Shown here: positions 1 through 6,070 of the stretch, piece after piece
How the letters are laid out: each line of letters starts with the position of its first letter
Position numbering within the stretch: the stretch's first letter is position 1
NCBI GenBank assembly: GCA_937891125.1
Contig: CALAEZ010000132.1
Span: 1 to 22,165 of the forward strand
Length of the DNA: 22,165 nucleotides
Direction of reading: 5' to 3'
From: an uncultured Treponema sp.
GTDB lineage: Bacteria > Spirochaetota > Spirochaetia > Treponematales > Treponemataceae
Notes under the pieces: generated by a model
The model's database searches: none
What the model saw: only the letters and a program-made list of their open reading frames with translations
Told to the model about the DNA's origin: nothing
Translations under genes and position numbers: made by a program

Positions 1-32
1 CACTCTTTCCCTACACGACGCTCTTCCGATCT
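1..32 (+). other. Illumina sequencing adapter (artefact)
   Basis: Bases 1-32 match the Illumina TruSeq read-1 adapter minus its first base; the diagnostic end CTCTTCCGATCT lies at 21-32. This is untrimmed library sequence at a contig end, not genomic DNA. Anything upstream of purD beyond position 33 is therefore unknown. The adapter sequence was recognised from memory. Confidence 0.97.
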
Positions 33-59
33 CTGCGCCTATATTTTTTTTTATATTTT

Positions 60-68
60 TGATAGAAT
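60..68 (+). promoter_or_regulatory. Extended -10 promoter element of purD
   Basis: TGATAGAAT reads as TGn plus a -10 box TAGAAT. It ends only six bases (GAGCGC) before the purD ATG at 75. A start site about 7 bases downstream of the -10 would fall on the ATG itself, so the transcript would be leaderless; no Shine-Dalgarno sequence is visible. The matching -35 region is A/T-only sequence with no good hexamer, and lies just inside the adapter junction. The same arrangement is seen at 10653-10661. Confidence 0.5.
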
Positions 69-74
69 GAGCGC

Positions 75-1406
75 ATGAATATTATCGTTGTCGGCAACGG
101 TGGTCGTGAGCACACCATTGCTTGGAAAATCGCTCAGAGTGAAAGTGTTGAGACAGTTATTTGCGTTCCCGGAAACGGCGGAACCGCACATGAATCAAAG
201 TGCCGCAATATAGAAATCAAGGAATGCGACTACATAAAACAGGGCGAGAATGCCTTCGTTCAGATTGCAAAGCATGAGAACTGCACGATGGCCGTCATAG
301 GGCCGGAGGATCCGCTTGCAGAAGGACTTGCGGACGAATTCTGGAATGCCGGAATTCCGTGCGTGGGACCAAAAAAAGCCGCCGCTCAGCTTGAAGCGAG
401 CAAGGATCTTTCAAAGGAATTCATGGAAAAATACGGCGTTGCCTGCGCAAAAAGCCGCACATTTACGGACAAAGCCGCCGCTCAGCAGTACGTGCGCGAG
501 CATGGAGCGCCAATCGTCATAAAGGCTGACGGACTTGCCGCAGGCAAGGGCGTTGTTGTTGCACACACAGAACAGGACGCTCTTGACGCAATCACTGACC
601 TTATGGAATCAGGACGCGTAGGAACCGCCGGACAAAAGCTCGTGATTGAAGACTACCTTAAGGGCGTTGAAATTTCAGTGCTTTCCGCAGTAAGCGTTGA
701 CCCGAACCACCCGGAAAACGCGGTTATCGTTCCGTTCCTTCCGGCGCGCGACCACAAACGGCTTATGGACGGTGCGCAGGGTCCAAACACCGGCGGAATG
801 GGTTCTGTCTGCCCGCTTGACGACGTTACCGACCAAACGATGGCGGCATTCAACAAGGACTGCTTGGAGCCTACGCTCCGCGGTCTTATCGCAGAAAAAT
901 TCGACTACCGCGGCTTTATTTTCTTTGGCGTAATGCTGACCGCCGAAGGACCTAAGCTTTTGGAATACAACGTGCGCCTTGGCGACCCTGAGACGCAGTC
1001 CGTTCTTCCGCTCATGGACTTTGATTTTGTGGAAATGTGCAAGGCAATTACGAACGGCACGCTCAAGGACTTTAATTTTGCATGGAAAAAAGGCTATCAG
1101 GTAAGCCCGGTCGTTGTTTCCGGTGGGTATCCTGGAAGCTATCCAAAGGGAAAACCCATCTCAATCAATCAGGAAAAAGTGAACGAAAGCGGAGCCAAGG
1201 TGTTCATTGCAGGCGCAATCATTGACCGCCGCAGCGAAAGCGACCAGCTGGTAACCAGCGGCGGACGCGTTCTTGCCTGCTCAACGTTCGGAACGACTTT
1301 TGACGAAGCCTGGAAAAACGCCTACAAAGCCATCGAGGGAATCCATTTTGAGGGTGCCTTCTACCGCAAGGACATAGGTCTTCCGGGCGCGGCAGAAAGC
1401 AATTAA
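75..1406 (+). CDS. purD: Phosphoribosylamine-glycine ligase (GAR synthetase)
   Basis: Cytosolic ATP-grasp enzyme of purine synthesis. It joins glycine to 5-phosphoribosylamine with ATP to give glycinamide ribonucleotide. The 443 residues are close to the usual 420-430. Visible landmarks are the N-terminal GNGGREHT (residues 7-14), the ATP-grasp loop KADGLAAGKG around 149-158, the PurD signature GAQGPNTGGMG around 233-243 and LGDPETQ around 302-308. The ATG at 75 gives the canonical MNIIVVGNGGREH start. There is no Shine-Dalgarno; a -10-like box lies six bases upstream. No other purine gene is present in the window, so its operon partners, if any, would be upstream of the contig end. Identification is secure from motifs and length. 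Confidence 0.97.
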   Translation: MNIIVVGNGGREHTIAWKIAQSESVETVICVPGNGGTAHESKCRNIEIKECDYIKQGENAFVQIAKHENCTMAVIGPEDPLAEGLADEFWNAGIPCVGPKKAAAQLEASKDLSKEFMEKYGVACAKSRTFTDKAAAQQYVREHGAPIVIKADGLAAGKGVVVAHTEQDALDAITDLMESGRVGTAGQKLVIEDYLKGVEISVLSAVSVDPNHPENAVIVPFLPARDHKRLMDGAQGPNTGGMGSVCPLDDVTDQTMAAFNKDCLEPTLRGLIAEKFDYRGFIFFGVMLTAEGPKLLEYNVRLGDPETQSVLPLMDFDFVEMCKAITNGTLKDFNFAWKKGYQVSPVVVSGGYPGSYPKGKPISINQEKVNESGAKVFIAGAIIDRRSESDQLVTSGGRVLACSTFGTTFDEAWKNAYKAIEGIHFEGAFYRKDIGLPGAAESN

Positions 1407-1414
1407 AACTCAGG

Positions 1415-1513
1415 ATGAACTACGTTCACTCGCAAACAGAAACAGAGCTTCTCGCATTTTTGTCAGACGGTGCAAAAATACGAACAAGAGAATTTCTTTC
1501 ATTCAGAAAATAA
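1415..1513 (+). CDS. Possible 32-residue peptide or gene remnant
   Basis: A 32-codon ORF begins eight bases after the purD stop and ends TAA at 1511-1513. The peptide starts MNYVHSQTETELLAF and ends REFLSFRK, with no recognisable domain, signal or membrane segment. AGGA abuts the ATG, too close for a working Shine-Dalgarno. It could be a tiny downstream gene, the decayed end of a former gene, or chance. I do not recognise it. The strong hairpin at 1533-1572 follows it. Confidence 0.2.
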   Translation: MNYVHSQTETELLAFLSDGAKIRTREFLSFRK

Positions 1514-1532
1514 ATAATTTTATAAAGAAAAC

Positions 1533-1572
1533 GCGACCGCTCGCTGCGGGGTTACTAGCAGCAAGCGGTCGC
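1533..1572. terminator. Long hairpin between convergent purD and amtB
   Basis: A 15-base arm starting GCGACCGCTCGCTGC pairs with GCAGCAAGCGGTCGC, with a single C-A mismatch and a 10-base loop. On the - strand it is followed by T-rich sequence; on the + strand no U-tract follows. It sits between convergent genes and probably stops transcription from both sides, or blocks antisense readthrough into either gene. Confidence 0.7.
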
Positions 1573-1582
1573 AATGTATGCT

Positions 1583-1602
1583 AAAAATCGGGAAAAACCC
1601 GG
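1583..1602 (-). terminator. Small hairpin after amtB-glnB
   Basis: Read on the - strand, CCGGG-TTTTT-CCCG forms a 4-bp G/C stem followed by ATTTTTAG, starting 16 bases after the amtB-glnB stop codon. The stem is short, so it would be a weak intrinsic terminator. The larger hairpin at 1533-1572 lies just beyond it and may do most of the work. Confidence 0.4.
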
Positions 1603-1617
1603 TTCTTAAACCTTTGA

Positions 1618-3408
1618 TTATTTGTCGTTCTGCAGGGCGGCGTAGCCTTCCTCGCCGGTGCGGATTTTAACAACGTTGTCCACCTCGTACACGAAGATTT
1701 TGCCGTCGCCGATGTGTCCTGTGTAAAGGGCTTTCTTTGCGGCTTCAATCACATCGCGCACAGGAACCTTTGAAACGACAATCTCGACCTTGATTTTTGG
1801 AAGCAGAGTCATCTCAACAGGGGTTCCGCGGTAGTATTCGCTTGCGCCCTTCTGCATTCCGCAGCCCATTACGTTCACTACGGTCATGCCTTCAACGCCG
1901 ATTCTATTCATGGCAGACTTGAGCGCGTCGAATTTTGTCTGGCGGGTCACGATTACAATCTTCGTGAACTTAGCGTCCGTAGGCGCATGGTTTTCTACAG
2001 GAACCGCCTGACTTACAGGAGCCACGCCGCCAGCAGGAAGCGGAACGCCCGCAACAATTGCCTCTTCCATCTCCTCTTCAGAATACATCATCGCAAAGCC
2101 CGAGAACGCAGTGTCCAGGCCGTGCTCAAACTTATCAAGTCCTACGATTTCCTCTTCGGCAGTTACGCGCAGTCCTATCGTCTTTTTGAGGACAAAGAAC
2201 ACAATCGTAATGGTAACGACCGTCCACAGTATTATGGTAGCCATACCGCCAAGCTGCTTTCCAAGCTGGGTAAGTCCGCCGCCGTAGAACAAGCCTTTTT
2301 CAATTCCTGCAAGCTCAAAGCCAGGAGCCGCGTCAGTTGCAAAAAGACCTACTGCAATCGTTCCCCAGATACCGTTCATCATGTGAACTCCAACGGCACC
2401 AACAGGGTCGTCAACATGAAGCACGTAGTCCAAAAGCCATATTCCAAAAATTACAAGAAGACCTGCAACCACGCCGATTACGGCCGCTCCCGCACAGTCG
2501 GTAACATCACAAGGAGCGGTAATCGCAACAAGACCTGCCAAAGAAGCGTTCAAGCACATTGAAACGTCAGGCTTTCCGTATTTTACCCATGTAAAAATCA
2601 TTGCGGTAACAGTTGCAACCGCAGGAGCCACCGTCGTAGTCAAAAGAACCGAACCCAGGGTCGGAACGTCCGTTGCAGCAGCACCGTTGAATCCGTACCA
2701 GCCGAACCACAGGATAAAGCAGCCCAGCGCGCCGTTTGCAATGTTACTTCCAGGGAACGCATGAACCTTCGTAACCTTGCCGTTTGCATCGCGGTCAAAT
2801 TTTCCGATTCTGGCGCCAAGCATGGCAGCACCAATCAACGCACAAATTCCGCCCACCATGTGGATACATGCCGAACCCGCATAGTCATGGAATCCCCACT
2901 GAGCCAAAAATCCGCCGCCCCATGTCCAGTGCGCTTCAATCGGGTAGATGAGTCCCGAAATTATTGCCGAATACAAGCAGTATGTTGAGAACTTGGTTCT
3001 CTCTGCCATGGCGCCGCTTACGATTGTGGCAGTCGTTGCACAGAACACAAGGTTGAACACAAAGCCCGAAAAGTCAAACGAAGCATACTCGCTGAACACG
3101 CTGAAGCCCGGCTTTCCAAGCACGCTCCAAATTCCCTTGCTCACCTCTCCGGTGACAGGATCGGTATAGCTCAGCATGAACGATGCACCGATAAGGAACC
3201 ACATGACCGTACCGATACAAAAGTCCATGAGGTTTTTCATTATGATGTTGCCGGTATTTTTTGCGCGGGTAAAGCCCGCCTCCACCATGGCAAATCCCGC
3301 CTGCATCCAGAACACAAGCGCCGCTCCAATAAGGAACCACACGCTGAACGTCGTACCGCTGGCACTTTCCACCGCCGCGGCAATCGCCTGACTGATTTCT
3401 TCTGTCAT
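1618..3408 (-). CDS. amtB: Ammonium transporter with fused C-terminal PII (GlnB/GlnK) domain
   Basis: Inner-membrane ammonium channel of the Amt/MEP/Rh family (about residues 18-440, some 11 hydrophobic segments) followed by a Pro/Ala-rich linker and a whole PII signalling domain (about 482-596). The Amt part keeps the pore twin histidines (H183 in the ACIHMVGG stretch, H342 in VGVHMMNG) and the gate stretch FCATTATIVSGAMAERT. The PII part keeps the T-loop with QKGASEYYRG, where Y526 matches the uridylylated Tyr51 of E. coli GlnB, and GHIGDGKIFV and KIRTGEEG. PII normally docks on AmtB as a separate trimer; here the blocker is tethered. The start at 3408 is chosen because GGAGG lies five bases upstream. 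A 617-residue form starting at 3471 would have to read through the upstream hairpin. The gene is downstream of glnN. Function is secure; the regulatory mode is inferred. Confidence 0.95.
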   Translation of the reverse strand: MTEEISQAIAAAVESASGTTFSVWFLIGAALVFWMQAGFAMVEAGFTRAKNTGNIIMKNLMDFCIGTVMWFLIGASFMLSYTDPVTGEVSKGIWSVLGKPGFSVFSEYASFDFSGFVFNLVFCATTATIVSGAMAERTKFSTYCLYSAIISGLIYPIEAHWTWGGGFLAQWGFHDYAGSACIHMVGGICALIGAAMLGARIGKFDRDANGKVTKVHAFPGSNIANGALGCFILWFGWYGFNGAAATDVPTLGSVLLTTTVAPAVATVTAMIFTWVKYGKPDVSMCLNASLAGLVAITAPCDVTDCAGAAVIGVVAGLLVIFGIWLLDYVLHVDDPVGAVGVHMMNGIWGTIAVGLFATDAAPGFELAGIEKGLFYGGGLTQLGKQLGGMATIILWTVVTITIVFFVLKKTIGLRVTAEEEIVGLDKFEHGLDTAFSGFAMMYSEEEMEEAIVAGVPLPAGGVAPVSQAVPVENHAPTDAKFTKIVIVTRQTKFDALKSAMNRIGVEGMTVVNVMGCGMQKGASEYYRGTPVEMTLLPKIKVEIVVSKVPVRDVIEAAKKALYTGHIGDGKIFVYEVDNVVKIRTGEEGYAALQNDK

Positions 3409-3422
3409 ATAGACCTCCAAAT

Positions 3423-3483
3423 AAAAAAAAGGCGTGCACGCATGACAGAAAGAGTCTCGTTCTTTCTTCATGAATGCACGCCT
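3423..3483 (-). terminator. Terminator-type hairpin abutting the amtB ribosome-binding site
   Basis: On the - strand AGGCGTGCA pairs with TGCACGCCT. Inside, CATG/CATG and AGAAAGA/TCTTTCT extend the stem, and eight T residues (3423-3430) follow. The U-tract ends only about 14 bases before the amtB start codon and just before its GGAGG. As an intrinsic terminator it would separate glnN from amtB-glnB. Because almost no room remains for a promoter behind it, an attenuator that sets the glnN:amtB ratio is likely (inference). No clear anti-terminator partner was found by eye. Confidence 0.75.
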
Positions 3484-3506
3484 TTGTGCTAAAATATTTT
3501 TTTACC

Positions 3507-3544
3507 CGGTGGTTTAGCTCGTAAGGACACGAACCGAACCACCG
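3507..3544. other. Hairpin in the glnN-amtB spacer
   Basis: CGGTGGTT (3507-3514) is complementary to AACCACCG (3537-3544), with a possible inner pairing around TTCGT/ACGA. It has no following U-tract on the - strand. It may be part of the structured leader ahead of amtB-glnB, or part of the repeat cluster next to it. Confidence 0.5.
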
Positions 3545-3555
3545 TCTTACAGTCA

Positions 3556-3618
3556 TCTGCCTTCGGCAACCTTCGGCAATCTTCAGTGTCCTTCGACCCG
3601 ACAGGCTCAACGACCGTA
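3556..3618. repeat. Short repeat cluster behind glnN (REP-like)
   Basis: CCTTCGGCAA occurs twice in tandem (3560-3569 and 3570-3579), followed by CTTCAGTGTCCTTCG and then GACCCGACAGGCTCAACGACC in two adjoining pieces. On the - strand the last part contains GGTCGTTGAGCCTGTCG, which resembles the short interspersed repeats built on TGAGCCTGTCGAA found in many bacteria. The resemblance is from memory. No RAYT transposase is visible in this window. Confidence 0.45.
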
Positions 3619-3632
3619 ACTCAATTACATCA

Positions 3633-5723
3633 TTATACGCGGTACAGCAAATCCTCGTAGCAAGGGAACGGCTTGTATTCCTCGCCAAGGAGCGGCTCAA
3701 TCTCGTCTGCAACGGCGCGGGTTTCAGCCATTGCCGGAAGAACCTTGTCCGCATATGCGCGGGCCATCTCCATAGCGCCGGTCTCTGCCTTTGCCTGCAA
3801 GTGAACCCTGCAAAGCTCCTCTGCCTTCTGCGCAAGCTCGCCGGTTAAGCCGTCAAGTTTTGCAAGAAGCGCGCTCTGTGCACTCGCCTTTGCGCCCGGA
3901 ACCACAGCCTTAAGATCAAGGACGGTCTTGCTTACTGCAGCAATATACTTGTATGCAGCAGGCAGGATGTCCTTGTTTATCATCTCAAGCATGGTCTCAA
4001 CCTCGATGTTCAGAATCTGGCTGTATTTCTCAAGCTTTACCTCATAGTGAGTTTCCATTTCTTCCTTGGAATAAACTCCCATCTCGGTAAAGAGCTTAAG
4101 GTTCTTCTCATCAAGGTAATGAGCCATTGCATCAGGCGTTGTCTTAAGGTTCAGAAGACCGCGCTTCTCGGCTTCCTTAATCCAGCTTGCATCGTAGCCG
4201 TCGCCGTTGAACACGATTTTCCAGTGAGCTTTTACCTCGCGCTCAATCAATGTGTTCAACGCCTTCTCAAAGTCCTTTGCGCCCTCAAGCTCGTCTGCAA
4301 AAGCCTTGAGCGTATAGGCAACGATTGCGTTCAGAACCGTGTTAGGTCCGGAAATACTGAGCGAAGAACCACAAGAGCGGAACTCAAACTTATTTCCCGT
4401 GAACGCAAACGGACTCGTGCGGTTACGGTCTGTTGAATCCTTTGGAATCGGTGGCAGTACGTCCGCACCAATGGTCATCTTGCCCTTCTTGTCATTTGAG
4501 TAAGCCTTGCCCTCGTAAATTGACTCAAGAACGGCATGCAGCTCATCGCCAAGATAAACAGAGATGATTGCCGGCGGCGCTTCGTTTGCGCCAAGGCGGT
4601 GGTCGTTACCGGCACTTGCCACGCTCATGCGCAGCAGATCCTGGTATTCGTCTACGCCCTTAATGACTGCCGCGAGCATTAAGAGAAACTGCGCATTTTC
4701 TTCCGGCGTGTCGCCCGGATCTAAGAGATTCTGACCTTCATCGGTAGAAAGCGACCAGTTGTTGTGCTTACCGCTTCCGTTTACGCCCTCAAACGGCTTT
4801 TCTGAAAGCAGGCAGTACAGCCCGTGGCGCAGCGCGACTTTTTTCATCAGCTCCATCGTCAGTTGGTTCTGGTCAACGGCAAGATTAGTCGTGGTAAAAA
4901 TGGGTGCCATTTCGTGCTGTGCGGGCGCAACCTCGTTGTGCTTGGTCTTGCTTAAAATGCCGAATTTCCATAGCTCGCGGTCAAGGTCGTGCATAAAATC
5001 AGCAACGCGCGGCGTGAGCATGCCGTAGTAGTGGTCGTCCATTTCCTGTCCTTTTGGCGGAAGTGTGCCAAAAAGCGTGCGCTTGCAGAATTTTAAGTCC
5101 TTGCGCTGCTCGTATAGTGCCTTGTCTACCAGAAAATATTCCTGCTCCGGGCCGACCGTTGTGGTAACGCGCGTTGCGGTGGTGTTTCCAAACAGGCGCA
5201 AAATGCGCAGAGCCTGCTTGTTGATTGCTTCCATTGAGCGCAAAAGCGGAATCTTTTTGTCTAACGCCTCGCCCGTGTAGGAGCAGAAGGCGGTCGGAAT
5301 GCAGAGCGTGCCTTCTTTTACAAATGCGTAGCTGGTGGGGTCCCATGCGGTGTAGCCGCGTGCTTCAAAGGTTGCGCGAATGCCGCCAGAAGGGAAAGAA
5401 GATGCGTCAGATTCGTCTTTTATAAGCTCTTTTCCGCTAAATTCCATGATGACGCCGTCACCAAGCGGATTTATGAATGATTCGTGTTTTTCTGCTGTAA
5501 CGCCAGTCATCGGCTGGAACCAGTGCGTGTAGTGCGTGCAGCCTTTTTCAAGTGCCCAGTCTTTCATGGCATTTGCGACAATGTTTGCAAGCGAAAGGTC
5601 GAGCTGCGTGCCTTCCTTAATGCATTTTTTTAATGCCTTGTAGGTGTCTTTTGGTAAACGCTCGCGCATAACGCTGTCGTTAAAAACGTTGCTTCCAAAC
5701 AGTTCCGGAATAGATTCTGCCAT
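3633..5723 (-). CDS. glnN: Glutamine synthetase type III
   Basis: Cytosolic enzyme that condenses ammonium with glutamate and ATP to give glutamine. The 696 residues fit GSIII (about 700-730) and exclude the 440-470-residue GSI. GSIII-type blocks are visible: GPEQEYFLVD near 190, NEVAPAQHEMAPIF near 264, GVNGSGKHNNWS near 312, LGANEAPPAIISVYLG near 373 and DRNRTSPFAFTGNKFEFR near 431. The C-terminal 150 residues are helical and Ala/Lys/Glu rich, as in the family. AGAGG lies about seven bases upstream of the ATG at 5723. A good promoter is visible about 85 bases upstream. The following gene is the amtB-PII fusion, so the pair forms an ammonium capture and assimilation unit. Very confident. Confidence 0.97.
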   Translation of the reverse strand: MAESIPELFGSNVFNDSVMRERLPKDTYKALKKCIKEGTQLDLSLANIVANAMKDWALEKGCTHYTHWFQPMTGVTAEKHESFINPLGDGVIMEFSGKELIKDESDASSFPSGGIRATFEARGYTAWDPTSYAFVKEGTLCIPTAFCSYTGEALDKKIPLLRSMEAINKQALRILRLFGNTTATRVTTTVGPEQEYFLVDKALYEQRKDLKFCKRTLFGTLPPKGQEMDDHYYGMLTPRVADFMHDLDRELWKFGILSKTKHNEVAPAQHEMAPIFTTTNLAVDQNQLTMELMKKVALRHGLYCLLSEKPFEGVNGSGKHNNWSLSTDEGQNLLDPGDTPEENAQFLLMLAAVIKGVDEYQDLLRMSVASAGNDHRLGANEAPPAIISVYLGDELHAVLESIYEGKAYSNDKKGKMTIGADVLPPIPKDSTDRNRTSPFAFTGNKFEFRSCGSSLSISGPNTVLNAIVAYTLKAFADELEGAKDFEKALNTLIEREVKAHWKIVFNGDGYDASWIKEAEKRGLLNLKTTPDAMAHYLDEKNLKLFTEMGVYSKEEMETHYEVKLEKYSQILNIEVETMLEMINKDILPAAYKYIAAVSKTVLDLKAVVPGAKASAQSALLAKLDGLTGELAQKAEELCRVHLQAKAETGAMEMARAYADKVLPAMAETRAVADEIEPLLGEEYKPFPCYEDLLYRV

Positions 5724-5790
5724 ATGTTACCTCTTAAAAACTGGTCACAGCGGTCAAAAAAAGAATTTTTACTGCTTTTTTGCCGCTTTT

Positions 5791-5837
5791 TACGTAAGTT
5801 TCACGTATTTATAGAGCGGTTTGGGGAAATTAGTCAA
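5791..5837 (-). promoter_or_regulatory. glnN promoter with palindrome at the start site
   Basis: On the - strand TTGACT (5832-5837) and TATAAA (5808-5813) are separated by 18 bases, predicting a start near 5800 and a leader of about 77 bases. An inverted repeat TACGT-N7-ACGTA (5791-5807) lies directly downstream of the -10, over the expected start site. That is a typical operator position. The regulator is unknown, but nitrogen control is plausible given the gene. Confidence 0.65.
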
Positions 5838-5902
5838 GCGATTGCAGGTAAAATCGGCTGTTTTTGTGTGAATTTAGCAGATTTATGTTCGGGGATAGCA
5901 GA

Positions 5903-5978
5903 TTTTTGCGTGTTTTTGCCGTTTTTAGGCGATTTTTAGTGAAAAAAGATGAAAAATTGGCGAAAAATTGTCAAAAAA
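5903..5978. other. Helically phased A/T tracts (probable bent DNA)
   Basis: Runs of five to six T or A start at 5903, 5913, 5922, 5933, 5942, 5952, 5963 and 5973, spaced 9-11 bases. The first four are T-tracts and the next four A-tracts. Less regular runs continue at 5766, 5776 and 5787 in the glnN leader. Such phasing causes intrinsic curvature. The block lies 65-140 bases upstream of the glnN -35 box and downstream of the pectinesterase gene. The rest of 5838-6070 shows no convincing gene; an ORF across it on the + strand is low-complexity F/L/R-rich translation. Confidence 0.65.
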
Positions 5979-5993
5979 TGCCGTTTAGTCGAC

Positions 5994-6029
5994 AAAAAAA
6001 CACGCTCGTCACGGAAAATGGCGGGCGTG
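5994..6029 (-). terminator. Intrinsic terminator of the pectinesterase gene
   Basis: On the - strand CACGCCCG pairs with CGAGCGTG (one mismatch) around a loop of about 13 bases, and seven T residues follow (5994-6000). It starts about 42 bases after the stop codon of the pectinesterase gene. Confidence 0.75.
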
Positions 6030-6070
6030 CTCGATTTTTACGTATTGGTCATCCTCTGCTTGTGTTTCGC

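Noticed and set aside
1987..2562. 191-codon ORF opposite amtB
   Set aside because: It lies fully inside the secure amtB gene on the other strand, and its composition (Asn/Arg/His-rich) is typical of an antisense shadow.
3409..3471. Longer amtB start at 3471, adding 21 residues
   Set aside because: The extension would be encoded by the terminator-type hairpin and T-tract, and the ATG at 3408 has an ideal GGAGG five bases upstream.
3556..3618. Short CRISPR-like array in the tandem CCTTCGGCAA repeats
   Set aside because: Only two 10-base units, directly adjacent, without spacers or cas genes.
3484..3632. Glutamine riboswitch before amtB
   Set aside because: The conserved core of the glnA/downstream-peptide RNAs as I know it is not recognisable.
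3074..3835. 253-codon ORF on the - strand across the glnN-amtB spacer
   Set aside because: It overlaps both real genes in another frame and has Arg/Cys-rich shadow composition.
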